Position numbers and translations under genes: made by a program. Positions 29,072-37,262 of a stretch of DNA of 64,000 nt are shown here, piece after piece. The stretch's first letter is position 1. Each line of letters starts with the position of its first letter. The notes beneath the pieces are model-generated. The model did no database searches. It was not told the DNA's origin and saw only the letters and a program-made list of their open reading frames with translations. This DNA is from a gamma proteobacterium HdN1 (GTDB lineage: Bacteria; Pseudomonadota; Gammaproteobacteria; Pseudomonadales; Ketobacteraceae). The stretch lies in assembly GCA_000198515.1 (NCBI GenBank), contig FP929140.1, positions 2,950,527 to 3,014,526 on the forward strand, in the 5' to 3' direction.

Positions 29072-29464
29072 GTGAAAGTGCGATTGCGACCATCCTTTAT
29101 GGCCGTTTGGTACGGCTTGAGGTTGCGGCCGATATTGCAGATTGAAAGCACATGGAGCAGGCGCTGGAAAGCGCGCAAAAATTTACGATTTGCAATCCGA
29201 AATGCCGAAGTGGATGTTCCGAATGGAGTGGCGCGCATTACCGCCAGTTTTGGGCTATTGTGTAGCGAGGATGTCGTATGCAGTGTTGCGCCGGATGCAC
29301 TGCTTGAGAATTTGCTGCTTTGTGCTGATCGGGCCTTATATGTCGCCAAAGAACAAGGGTGCGACCAAGCGGCGCAATTCAAGGGAAGTAAAGTTGTGAG
29401 CCTGTATATGGGTTCTGCGAAGTTACGCCTGAGCAGTCTGTCAGTCCCTGCTGCGTTAAGATGA
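29072..29464 (+). pseudogene. Degenerate diguanylate cyclase (GGDEF) C-terminal fragment
   Basis: One open frame encodes NAEVDVPNGVARITASFGLL followed by LLLCADRALYVAKEQG. These two blocks are the end of a GGDEF domain (vTvSiG and ADxALYxAKxxG). The GGDEF motif and everything before it are absent. The sequence upstream in this frame has no domain resemblance, and a neighbouring frame contains weakly GGDEF-like stretches, which suggests frameshifts. There is no signal for translation. It is probably a remnant of a gene that was deleted; the downstream binding-protein gene is intact. Confidence 0.65.
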
Positions 29465-29541
29465 GTGCTGGCGGCTTTGTCTGAAGATCGTGTAGGATAT
29501 CGGCTATTCGTTCGCGGCGAACGGCACCAAGGTGTTGCGTT

Positions 29542-30714
29542 ATGAATAGATTCGCGGTTGCTGGATGGGTGGTGTGTGCGGTCTGCTTTCAATTTCTACA
29601 AGGCGCTGCGTGGGGTGCGGAGCGCAGTGTTGCCGATTCGTTGCGAGTCGAGAAATCTGAGAAGGGCAAAAAAAACCAAGCGCGAATCGACGAAACTTTG
29701 TCAATGGTGCTTTGGGAACCTTATGCGCCTGAGCAGCAAGTCGATGAGTTCAAGCGTTATATTTCTGAAAAGTACCAAAAAAACATTACAGTTTCCGTTA
29801 AGTACGTATTCTCACCCAATGAATTTTATGACGGCGTCCGAGCGGGGCGCGTTGATATTATTTCGCCCTCGCATAATCTGATTCAGGACAGCCGCTTTGA
29901 TTTTATTAAAAAAGGCTTGGTGATTCCGTTAGATCAGAATCGGTTAGGTAATTTACGTGGTGTCGAGCAGCGATTTTTGAATAACACTTTTGTTCGGCAT
30001 AATGAAAAGTTGTATGGGGTTCCATTTGCCACGGGGCTTTATAGCCTTTTGTATCGCAAAAGTGCGTTTAGCTCGCCGCCAGAGAGTTGGAATATTCTCT
30101 GGGATCCACGCTATCGCAAGCGTTATGCGATTTCGCGCGAATTTTATGAGAGCAATCTTTACGTTACTGCATTGGCTTCGGGGATTCCGCCCAATCAGAT
30201 GATGGAGGTTCAGGAGCTCAATACTCAAGGGTTTCGTGACAAGCTGAAAGAACTTTTGCACAACGCGCTCTATTGGCAGGGCGTCCCTCACGAGGCCGAT
30301 GTGCACGATGCGGTGTTGACGACCGCCTGGGGGTTTTCGCACTCGGTGCACCCAGATCGCAACCAAGAGTGGTTGTTCGCGTTTCCGCGCGAAGGCGTCA
30401 CCATGTGGACGGATTATCTATTGGTCAGTCGCGCTGTGAAGCGTTCTCCGTTTGCCAAAACGTTGGCGTACGAATGGCTTAACTTTGTCATTTCTCCTCA
30501 ATTTCAGCGCGCAGTTACGATTAACCGGCTGAATTGTTATTCTGCGGTACCAGCGGCCTATGATGTTGCTCCCGCGATCAGAATTTCGGAAAAAGAGAAA
30601 CGCTATTTTGAGGAAAAAAGCGTGTATTGGCCCGTGCTCAACACCCGCAATCGTAACGGGTTGAAGTTGCTCTACGACCAGTCTGCAGCGGGAACTGCAG
30701 GACAAGCGAATTAG
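29542..30714 (+). CDS. Orphan extracellular solute-binding protein (PotD/Fbp-like)
   Basis: 390 residues. A signal peptide (MNRFAVAGWVVCAVCFQFLQ... GAAWG) precedes a periplasmic binding-protein fold: LSMVLWEPYAPEQQVDEFKR, then a polyamine/iron-type pattern with VDIISPSHN, GVPFATGLYSLLYRK, SWNILWDPRYRKRYAIS and a final AFAKTLAYEWLNFVISPQFQ-like segment. This resembles spermidine/putrescine-binding proteins. No permease or ATPase gene is adjacent, so it may serve a distant transporter or act as a sensor partner. AAGGTG precedes the ATG. The ligand is unknown. Confidence 0.75.
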   Translation: MNRFAVAGWVVCAVCFQFLQGAAWGAERSVADSLRVEKSEKGKKNQARIDETLSMVLWEPYAPEQQVDEFKRYISEKYQKNITVSVKYVFSPNEFYDGVRAGRVDIISPSHNLIQDSRFDFIKKGLVIPLDQNRLGNLRGVEQRFLNNTFVRHNEKLYGVPFATGLYSLLYRKSAFSSPPESWNILWDPRYRKRYAISREFYESNLYVTALASGIPPNQMMEVQELNTQGFRDKLKELLHNALYWQGVPHEADVHDAVLTTAWGFSHSVHPDRNQEWLFAFPREGVTMWTDYLLVSRAVKRSPFAKTLAYEWLNFVISPQFQRAVTINRLNCYSAVPAAYDVAPAIRISEKEKRYFEEKSVYWPVLNTRNRNGLKLLYDQSAAGTAGQAN

Positions 30715-30820
30715 AACGGCGTAGCTTGTTGACGCTCCGTGCTGCATCTCTGACTTGGCGAACCGCAATTGCAAAACCTAGAAGGAGTCGATATTGTGAG
30801 GCATTTGCGCGGGGGGCACC

Positions 30821-31705
30821 ATGAAAGAAATCGGAAAAATACTTGCTGCGGTAGACTTATCAGAGTCCTCTATTCGCGCAGCCAAGCGTGCTGCGATGCT
30901 TGCGCTTGCCCATGACGCACAGCTTGAACTTCTTAACGTAGTGGAATCAGGGCTGCTGGAACAGCTGAGGGTGCTCTTAGGGAGTGAGTCCTCGGAGCAG
31001 CAGCTTGACGTAGTGGACAATACGCGCCTTGCGGTGGGTGCGTTAGCAACAGATTTGCACGAACAATACGGAGTCTTTGCTGCCGTGCGCGTAGTGTCTG
31101 GTCGGGTGGTTCGCTGTTTATCCGACGAAACTGATGCGCTAGGTGCCGATTTGGTTGTGATGGGCGCGCGCGGGCAAAATATCGCAAAGGATATTCTGTT
31201 CGGCTCAACCGCAGAAAACATGCTGCAAAAAAACCACACACCAGCACTGATCGTGAAGCACGCGCCGGCACAGCCCTATCAGCGTGTGTTGGTGCCGGTA
31301 GACTTCTCGCCTGCCTCTCGTGCGGCTCTAGACCTCGCACGGCGCATGGTACCAAATGCCGAACTGATCGTTATGAATGCCTTCATTGTTCCCTATGAAG
31401 GCCAGTTACGCATGGCCTCGGTTGCGGACGATACCATTGAACATTACCGAGACATGGCCCTGAATGAATCGCGTTACCACTTGCGCCAATTTTTGCGTGC
31501 CGCAGGACTAGGTGAGGATGATTGCCGCTCGCTTGCGGTGAACGGCGATGCATGGATGGCAATTTTGGAGCAGCAAAAAAAACAGCAGTGCGATCTTGTG
31601 GTAATGGGAAAGAACGGCAGTGGCGTGATCGAAGATTTTTTGCTCGGCAGCGTTACCAAAATGGTATTGCGCAGGGCATCCTGCGATGTGATGGTGGCTT
31701 CTTGA
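30821..31705 (+). CDS. Tandem universal stress protein
   Basis: 294 residues made of two Usp domains. Each has the ATP-binding loop: VMGARGQNIAKDILFGST and VMGKNGSGVIEDFLLGSV (G-x2-G-x9-G-S/T). UspE-like cytoplasmic proteins of this type bind ATP and are induced by stress. The stop is one base before the antiporter gene, so the two are co-expressed; Usp proteins are often partners or regulators of ion transporters, which is an inference here. Confidence 0.92.
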   Translation: MKEIGKILAAVDLSESSIRAAKRAAMLALAHDAQLELLNVVESGLLEQLRVLLGSESSEQQLDVVDNTRLAVGALATDLHEQYGVFAAVRVVSGRVVRCLSDETDALGADLVVMGARGQNIAKDILFGSTAENMLQKNHTPALIVKHAPAQPYQRVLVPVDFSPASRAALDLARRMVPNAELIVMNAFIVPYEGQLRMASVADDTIEHYRDMALNESRYHLRQFLRAAGLGEDDCRSLAVNGDAWMAILEQQKKQQCDLVVMGKNGSGVIEDFLLGSVTKMVLRRASCDVMVAS

Positions 31706-31706
31706 C

Positions 31707-33404
31707 ATGATGGAACATTTGGCGCAAATCCTTTTATTGTTGGCGGTAACGATCGCTGTGATCGTTACGTTTCAGCGTTTGAAAATTCCGACCAGTCTCG
31801 GGTATCTGCTGGTGGGTGTGATCCTTGGCCCCTACACCTTTGGCCCGACGGTGCGTGTTCCGGAGTTTGATGCGCTGGCAGAGTTTGGAGTGGTGTTTCT
31901 GCTGTTCACCATCGGCTTGAACTATTCCTTGCCACAACTTCAAGCCTTGCGAGGGCAGGTGTTGGGGCAGGGGACGGGCCAAGTCGTTTTTACCACTATT
32001 TTTGGCGGCATCATCATGTGGCTGGCGGGTTTGCCGGTGGCAGTGGCCTTTGTTTTTGGTGCGGTATTCGCGCAGTCCTCTACTACTGTCATTGGCAGCT
32101 TGCTTGCAGAACAGGGTGAAGACAATACCCGTCATGGCAGGCTTGGCTTGGCGATGTCGGTTTTTCAGGACGTAACCGCAGTTCCGTTCCTTGTGATCAT
32201 TCCAGTTTTGGGGGCGTCGGTTGCAGCAAGCGCGTTAGCACTTACGCTAGGCTGGGCGCTGGCAAAGGCCGTTTTCGCCTTCGCGCTGGTGTTTTTTGCG
32301 GGGCGTTGGCTTCTAGGGCCGCTGTTGCACCTGGTGTCGCAGCGCCAGTCGCTTGAGATTTTTACGCTCGCCGTATTGTTAGTTGCTCTGCTTTCCGCGT
32401 GGACAACCAATAGCTTAGGTCTGTCGCTTGCGTTCGGTGGGTTTTTAGCAGGAATGATGCTGGGGGAGAGCGAGTTTCGCCATCAGATTGAGTCCAGCAT
32501 TCGGCCGTTTCGCGACGTCTTGCTCGGCCTGTTTTTTATCGGAATTGGCATGCGTTTTGACCCAATGGCGATTCCTCCGATCTGGCAATGGACGGTTGCC
32601 TGTGCTTTGTTAATTATTGTGAGCAAGATTGTGCTGGTTACGGTGATCGTACACCGATCCACAAAAGACCCGCGCCTTGCGTTCCGCACTGGCCTGATGT
32701 TGAGCGTCGGCGGTGAGTTCGGCCTTGCGCTCATCGCGATTGCGTTGGACTCCAGCACCATCAATCTGGAACAGGGTCAGATTTTGATCACGTCCGTGCT
32801 GCTTGCTATGGTGGGGGGCGCAGTGCTGATTCGCTTTAACCGCACGCTAGCGGGCTGGTTGTTTCGTGCGCCTCAGCAAGAAAACGCTGCAGAAGCCGAG
32901 CTGCCAGAGGGTGCGAACACATTGGTGGTGATTGGAGGTTATGGGCGCGTAGGCCATACCATTGCGGTGTTGCTAGCCTCCCACGGCGTACCTTTTGTCG
33001 CCTTCGATCCGGATCCACAGCGCGTGTTGCAAGGCCGAACCGATGGCCACCGTGTCTACTACGGGAGCATCTCCGATCCGGAGCTGCTTGCGACCATCCA
33101 CATTGAGCGCGCGTCCTTGGTGGTGTTGACGGTCGATGATGTGGATAAGGCGCTGCCTGCGATTTCCTACCTGCGTCAGATGTGCCCGCAAGTGCCGGTG
33201 ATTGCGCGGGCACGCGACTTGCTGGCGAGTACGCGCTTGCAAGAGGCCGGGGCGGTGCATTCCTACCCAGAAACCATTGAAGCAAGCCTGCGTTTGGGGG
33301 CGATGGCACTGCAAATTCTGGAGATTTCCACGACGGAGATTGAACAAACCTTGCAAGGTGTTCGTGATTGGGGGTACCGACCCGTATTAGAGGAACCGGA
33401 GTGA
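31707..33404 (+). CDS. CPA2-family cation:proton antiporter with RCK domain (KefB/YbaL-like)
   Basis: 565 residues. About 12 membrane helices (residues 1-380) form the antiporter domain, with FGVVFLLFTIGLNYSLPQL and AQSSTTVIGSLLAEQGED. A cytosolic TrkA-N/RCK domain follows (from about 405) with the nucleotide loop VVIGGYGRVGHTIA, which may bind NAD(H). It lacks the glutathione-gating evidence needed to call KefC. Likely transports K+ or Na+ against H+. Two consecutive ATGs at 31707 and 31710 are both possible starts. Confidence 0.9.
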   Translation: MMEHLAQILLLLAVTIAVIVTFQRLKIPTSLGYLLVGVILGPYTFGPTVRVPEFDALAEFGVVFLLFTIGLNYSLPQLQALRGQVLGQGTGQVVFTTIFGGIIMWLAGLPVAVAFVFGAVFAQSSTTVIGSLLAEQGEDNTRHGRLGLAMSVFQDVTAVPFLVIIPVLGASVAASALALTLGWALAKAVFAFALVFFAGRWLLGPLLHLVSQRQSLEIFTLAVLLVALLSAWTTNSLGLSLAFGGFLAGMMLGESEFRHQIESSIRPFRDVLLGLFFIGIGMRFDPMAIPPIWQWTVACALLIIVSKIVLVTVIVHRSTKDPRLAFRTGLMLSVGGEFGLALIAIALDSSTINLEQGQILITSVLLAMVGGAVLIRFNRTLAGWLFRAPQQENAAEAELPEGANTLVVIGGYGRVGHTIAVLLASHGVPFVAFDPDPQRVLQGRTDGHRVYYGSISDPELLATIHIERASLVVLTVDDVDKALPAISYLRQMCPQVPVIARARDLLASTRLQEAGAVHSYPETIEASLRLGAMALQILEISTTEIEQTLQGVRDWGYRPVLEEPE

Positions 33405-34195
33405 GCAAGGGGCCGCCTCGCTGCCCCAAGTGTGGCTATCAGCGCGGATTCGCAGATAGCCACGTTCATCCTGATATTTGCCCAAAATGCGGTATTTCTT
33501 ATAGCAAATTCCTTGCGCGCCAAGCGGCTTCTGAGCAGGTGCGTTCGGGCCTTGCGCCTGCCAGCGCAGACGCGTCTTCGCAAATGACTTCCTCCGCAGA
33601 GGGTGATGGCGCGCCATCCGTCTCTTTTCGGCATGAACTTTTGCAGTTTCTGCTTGCCCCGCCACGCCAGAATTCGCCACCGATTTGGTGGGGGCGAGCC
33701 TTTCTGTGGGTGATTTTGGTCGTCTGGGGCTTGCGTTTTTGGGTGGCTGGGATGGACTGGGAGGTGATCGGCGCATCTTTTTTACACGGAGCCAACCTTG
33801 CCTTTCACGAGTTCGGCCATCTGTTTTTCTCGCCTTTTGGGCATTTTATGATGGTGCTGGGTGGTAGTCTGTTTCAGGTTCTGGTGCCGCTGGGCGCGTG
33901 CGCGGTGTTTGTGTTTCAGCAGCGCGATAATTTCGCTGCGAGTGTCGCGCTTTGGTGGTGTGGACAGAGTTTTATGGATCTTGCGCCCTATATCGCCGAT
34001 GCTAAGCTGCGCGCTTTACCGTTGGTGGGTGGTGGCGGTGAGGAGTCTCACGATTGGGGCAATCTGCTGACGTGGATGGGGTGCGTAGAATACGCAAATG
34101 GCGTTGCACGCCTGTGCTTTTTGCTAGGCTGTGCCATTATGCTATTGGCATGGTGGTGGGGTGCAACGCTTCTGCGTAAATCAAAGCCTCATTAG
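33401..34195 (+). CDS. Zinc-ribbon and HExxH membrane protein (M50-like)
   Basis: 264 residues. An N-terminal zinc ribbon (CPKCGYQRG and CPKCGISY) is followed by a linker rich in Ser/Ala and then four or five membrane helices. Inside the membrane part is FHEFGHLFFSPFGHFMM, an HExxH metalloprotease signature. Further on, FMDLAPYIADAKLRALPL contains an Asp that could be the third ligand, as in site-2-type proteases. I start at GTG 33401, which overlaps the antiporter stop (GTGA) and has GAGGAACCGGA before it. Coupling to the antiporter suggests a shared role. No named family function is known to me. Confidence 0.75.
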   Translation: MSKGPPRCPKCGYQRGFADSHVHPDICPKCGISYSKFLARQAASEQVRSGLAPASADASSQMTSSAEGDGAPSVSFRHELLQFLLAPPRQNSPPIWWGRAFLWVILVVWGLRFWVAGMDWEVIGASFLHGANLAFHEFGHLFFSPFGHFMMVLGGSLFQVLVPLGACAVFVFQQRDNFAASVALWWCGQSFMDLAPYIADAKLRALPLVGGGGEESHDWGNLLTWMGCVEYANGVARLCFLLGCAIMLLAWWWGATLLRKSKPH

Positions 34196-34223
34196 CTCCT
34201 AAACAAAACCGGAAATCTTCTCA

Positions 34224-35303
34224 ATGTCACACTGGTTAATGATGGTAGTGGGTTTGGTGGTGCTGACGATCGGCGCCGACGTGTTGGTGCGTGGCGCCTC
34301 TCGGCTCGCGTTACTCGCAGGGATTAGCCCGTTGGTGGTTGGGCTTACGATCGTGGCGTTTGGTACCAGTGCCCCAGAGCTTGCGGTGAGCGTAGGGGCT
34401 GAGCTTTCCGGCAAAGCGGATATTGCGCTGGGCAACGTGGTTGGCTCCAATATCTTTAACGTGTTGGTGATTTTAGGGATTTCAGCGCTAGTGGCGCCTC
34501 TCGTTGTGAATTGGCAATTGATTCGGCTGGACGTGCCGCTGATGATCTATGCCTCGGTGCTGGTGTGGCTGTTTGGACGAGATGGCATATTATCGCTGTG
34601 GGAAGGCAGCTTCTTTGTGCTGCTGATCGTGGGTTATACCGCGTTCTTGATTATGCAAAGCCGTCGGGAAACTGCAGAAGAGCAGCAAAAAATGGCGGAA
34701 GAGGCGGGCGCTCTTCCGCCACGTAGTTCGCGAGAATGGTTGATCAATCCCGTGTTGATTGCCGTCGGCCTTGCGATGTTGGTGTTTGGCGCAAATTGGC
34801 TGGTAGACGGGGCCACCGCGTTTGCACGCAGCTTGGGCGTTAGTGAACTGATTATCGGCCTAACCATCGTGGCGGCAGGCACCTCGCTTCCAGAGCTGGC
34901 CACCTCGGTGGTGGCGGCTATCAAAGGTGAGCGCGACATTGCGGTTGGCAATATCGTGGGCTCTAATATTTTCAATATTTTCTGCGTGCTAGGCGTTACA
35001 ACGGTGCTCGCCGGTGGCGATGTTCCTGTCTCCGCTACGCTGATGGCTGTGGACGTGCCAGTGATGATCGGCGTTGCACTTTCTTGTATGCCAGTTTTTG
35101 TGTGCGGTTATATCATTACGCGCTGGAACGGTTTGGTTTGGCTGGCGCTATATGGATTGTACCTCGCTGGTATGATTCTTCACTCGCAGGGAAGCCCTGC
35201 GGCCGATTGGGTTGCCATGTTTGCGGTAGAGGTGGCGGTGCCCTTCGTCATGCTGCTGATGGTGTTTGCGTTAGTGCGCTCGTTTAACCAAGCCAAAACC
35301 TGA
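34224..35303 (+). CDS. Calcium/sodium antiporter, CaCA family (YrbG-like)
   Basis: 359 residues, ten or eleven helices. The two inverted alpha-repeats characteristic of the family are present: GTSAPELAVSV...GNVVGSNIFNV and GTSLPELATSV...GNIVGSNIFNI. These bind the transported ions. Probably exchanges Ca2+ for Na+ or H+ at the inner membrane. It is the last of four same-direction genes all tied to ion homeostasis. Confidence 0.93.
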   Translation: MSHWLMMVVGLVVLTIGADVLVRGASRLALLAGISPLVVGLTIVAFGTSAPELAVSVGAELSGKADIALGNVVGSNIFNVLVILGISALVAPLVVNWQLIRLDVPLMIYASVLVWLFGRDGILSLWEGSFFVLLIVGYTAFLIMQSRRETAEEQQKMAEEAGALPPRSSREWLINPVLIAVGLAMLVFGANWLVDGATAFARSLGVSELIIGLTIVAAGTSLPELATSVVAAIKGERDIAVGNIVGSNIFNIFCVLGVTTVLAGGDVPVSATLMAVDVPVMIGVALSCMPVFVCGYIITRWNGLVWLALYGLYLAGMILHSQGSPAADWVAMFAVEVAVPFVMLLMVFALVRSFNQAKT

Positions 35304-35370
35304 GGCTCGCCTGTGTTCCCGTCTCGACCCTTGTCTATCTCAAGATGACTAGATTTTCTTCTTGATGTGC

Positions 35371-35400
35371 TTGCTTTGTAGGTAAGGTTCGGCCTATGCT
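35371..35400 (+). promoter_or_regulatory. Candidate sigma-70 promoter for the MpaB-like gene
   Basis: TTGCTT at 35371-35376 and TATGCT at 35395-35400, spaced 18 bases. The predicted start of transcription would fall near 35407. Confidence 0.45.
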
Positions 35401-35420
35401 CGGATGGAACTCGCGGGTTC

Positions 35421-35436
35421 TGTGATGTGCGTCACA
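35421..35436. promoter_or_regulatory. CRP/Vfr-type binding site
   Basis: TGTGATGTGCGTCACA matches TGTGA-N6-TCACA perfectly, ending 41 bases before the start codon at 35478. If the promoter at 35371-35400 is right, the site lies just downstream of the transcription start, where binding would block RNA polymerase. Confidence 0.7.
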
Positions 35437-35477
35437 GCCCAAGCCGACCGCAAAACAAGAGAAGAAGGGCAGAAGGT

Positions 35478-36887
35478 ATGACCATTACGCTAAAAGCGCT
35501 GCAAGCGAAGGTGTTGGATCAAAAAACGCGGATTCCGTCGCTCTATGGCGACGTTGATTTCAGCATCGTTCCCGAGCGCTTTTCGACCAATCCGCAAGAT
35601 CGCACCATGCTGCCCCCTAAGTACGCTCGCCTGCACCGTAAAGAATTGCTGGCGGATCATGATCGCGTGGAGCGAGCTTTGGCGTATACCATGCTTGGCG
35701 ATTCGGTTGCAGACGCTTATGCGGCGCTGATGCCACAATACGGATTTCGCGGCTTGATCGGGATGCTGAGCCGTTCCTGCGTCTATGGCGTTGAGAAAGT
35801 GCCGGAGGCCCCCAAAGAACTGGTGGATTTTATTCGCTCTATGGAGCGCCGCCCTGCTTGGTTAGACATGAAACTGGTCGAGGAAGGCGCACGCTATAGC
35901 CGCAACCAAATGGCGGTGATGGTGCCGTTTGCGATTCGCGGCGCATTTATTGCTACTTTTATGAACAAATATTCGGGGCTGCCCATGGCGCTCACCGGCG
36001 CGTTATCCGGGCAGAGCACCGAGCAGCGGGTCAAAGAAACGGCGAGTTTCTTTACCACGGCTACCTTACCCGGTGCGCTGGAACGCTTCGGTACTGGTTT
36101 CCATGCTGCGGCGATGGTGCGGCTGATGCATTCCATGGTGCGTTTTAATATTCTCAAGCGCTCCAAAGCTTGGGATGTGGCGGTGCATGGCATTCCGATT
36201 CCTCAAATTGATCAGATGCCTGCAGGCACGATGCCGTCTTTCTTGATGGCGTATGACGTGATTCGCAAGGGGCGCAAGCACTTTAACCGCCGCGAGCGTG
36301 CGGTCGTGGAATTATGTCGATATCAAAGCTATCTGCTGGGGCTTCCGGAGGAGCTGTTGCCGGACTCTCCGCAAGGCATCTACGACGTGATGGTGGCTTA
36401 CACCGGTACACTTCGCGACGGTTATGACGATGAGACGTGCGGTGAGCTCATCCGCGCGACGATGAAAGCCTATCTCCCAGAAGAAAAGAGCCTGAAGAAC
36501 CGGATTTACAACGAGTTCGAACGGAGCTTTTCCAAGGTGTTTTTTACGCGGGTATTCTTGCAAGGTGGAACCCGCGACAAAGCAGGTATAATGGGGATAG
36601 AACCGTCTTTGTTTGACTATGCCAAGTTTGGTGCCGTCAGTATGTACGTTATGCCGCAATTGATCGCAAACCGTATCGTGCAGGAAGTGCCTCTGCTCAA
36701 CCGCGTATTGGATTATTTTCTGGTGGATGAAATTAACCGCCTGCTAGTAAGCTATGGCCACCCCGAATTTGCAACCGACGGCTCCAAATACAAGGAAGAA
36801 GCCATGGCAAAACGAAAGGCCAGCGCCAAAGCACAGGCGCGAATGCCGCTTCCGGCAAATCCTGGCTCCGGCGCGGCGCATGCCTGA
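35478..36887 (+). CDS. MpaB-family oxygenase (DUF2236, latex-clearing-protein-like)
   Basis: 469 residues. The core contains PFAIRGAFIATFMNKYSGLP and AAMVRLMHSMVRFNIL. The second holds the R-x2-H arrangement that in latex-clearing protein supplies the haem ligand. Proteins of this family are putative haem-dependent oxygenases; the natural substrate is unknown here. AGAAGG precedes ATG 35478, and longer in-frame starts overlap the CRP site. The C-terminus is Lys/Ala-rich and overlaps the next gene by 8 bases. Confidence 0.82.
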   Translation: MTITLKALQAKVLDQKTRIPSLYGDVDFSIVPERFSTNPQDRTMLPPKYARLHRKELLADHDRVERALAYTMLGDSVADAYAALMPQYGFRGLIGMLSRSCVYGVEKVPEAPKELVDFIRSMERRPAWLDMKLVEEGARYSRNQMAVMVPFAIRGAFIATFMNKYSGLPMALTGALSGQSTEQRVKETASFFTTATLPGALERFGTGFHAAAMVRLMHSMVRFNILKRSKAWDVAVHGIPIPQIDQMPAGTMPSFLMAYDVIRKGRKHFNRRERAVVELCRYQSYLLGLPEELLPDSPQGIYDVMVAYTGTLRDGYDDETCGELIRATMKAYLPEEKSLKNRIYNEFERSFSKVFFTRVFLQGGTRDKAGIMGIEPSLFDYAKFGAVSMYVMPQLIANRIVQEVPLLNRVLDYFLVDEINRLLVSYGHPEFATDGSKYKEEAMAKRKASAKAQARMPLPANPGSGAAHA

Positions 36888-37248
36888 TTTGCGCCGCGCA
36901 AGCTTGAGCGATACACATTGGCGTGCCCTGCAGGATGCGTTGGAAGAGGCACGTGCGCAGCGCACGCCAATCACCTATCGCCACCTTGCGGAACTTTTGC
37001 AGTTGCCGCCACCTGCAATTCAAACCCTAACTGGAGCGTTAGAGACGCTCGCAACGCAAGACGCGGCCGCAGGTCGGCCGTTTCGAAGTGCACTTGTCAT
37101 CAGCCAGGCGGGGAGTGGTTTACCGCGCCCTGGCTTTTTTGAGCATCTTCGAAGTTTGGGATGCTATTCAGGTGCGCCAGAGGGAGGGGAGGCGGAAGCT
37201 TGGTTCGCAGCTGAGCTTGCGCGTTTGTACGAAAGTGTGCAGCATTAG
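36880..37248 (+). CDS. Small conserved protein of unknown function
   Basis: 122 residues, starting at ATG 36880 inside the end of the MpaB-like gene (8-base overlap, so translation is coupled). The N-terminal half, WRALQDALEEARAQRTPITY then RHLAELLQLPPPAIQTLTGA, looks like a small helical, winged-helix-type unit. The C-terminal half contains AAGRPFRSALVISQAG and LPRPGFFEHL. I do not recognise a named family. It converges closely with the diguanylate cyclase gene (14 bases between stops). Confidence 0.65.
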   Translation: MPDLRRASLSDTHWRALQDALEEARAQRTPITYRHLAELLQLPPPAIQTLTGALETLATQDAAAGRPFRSALVISQAGSGLPRPGFFEHLRSLGCYSGAPEGGEAEAWFAAELARLYESVQH

Positions 37249-37262
37249 CTACTAATCGCAGC

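Larger units (their letters stand above)
28906..29541. other. Region with terminator and decayed gene
   Basis: About 640 bases without an intact gene. It holds the terminator of the FadL-like gene (28987-29021) and a degenerate GGDEF remnant (about 29072-29464). The remaining 80-odd bases before each show nothing recognisable. Confidence 0.6.

Noticed and set aside
29072-29464. Intact 130-residue gene
   Set aside because: The frame is open, but only its C-terminal half matches GGDEF, and the catalytic part is missing. Treated as a remnant.
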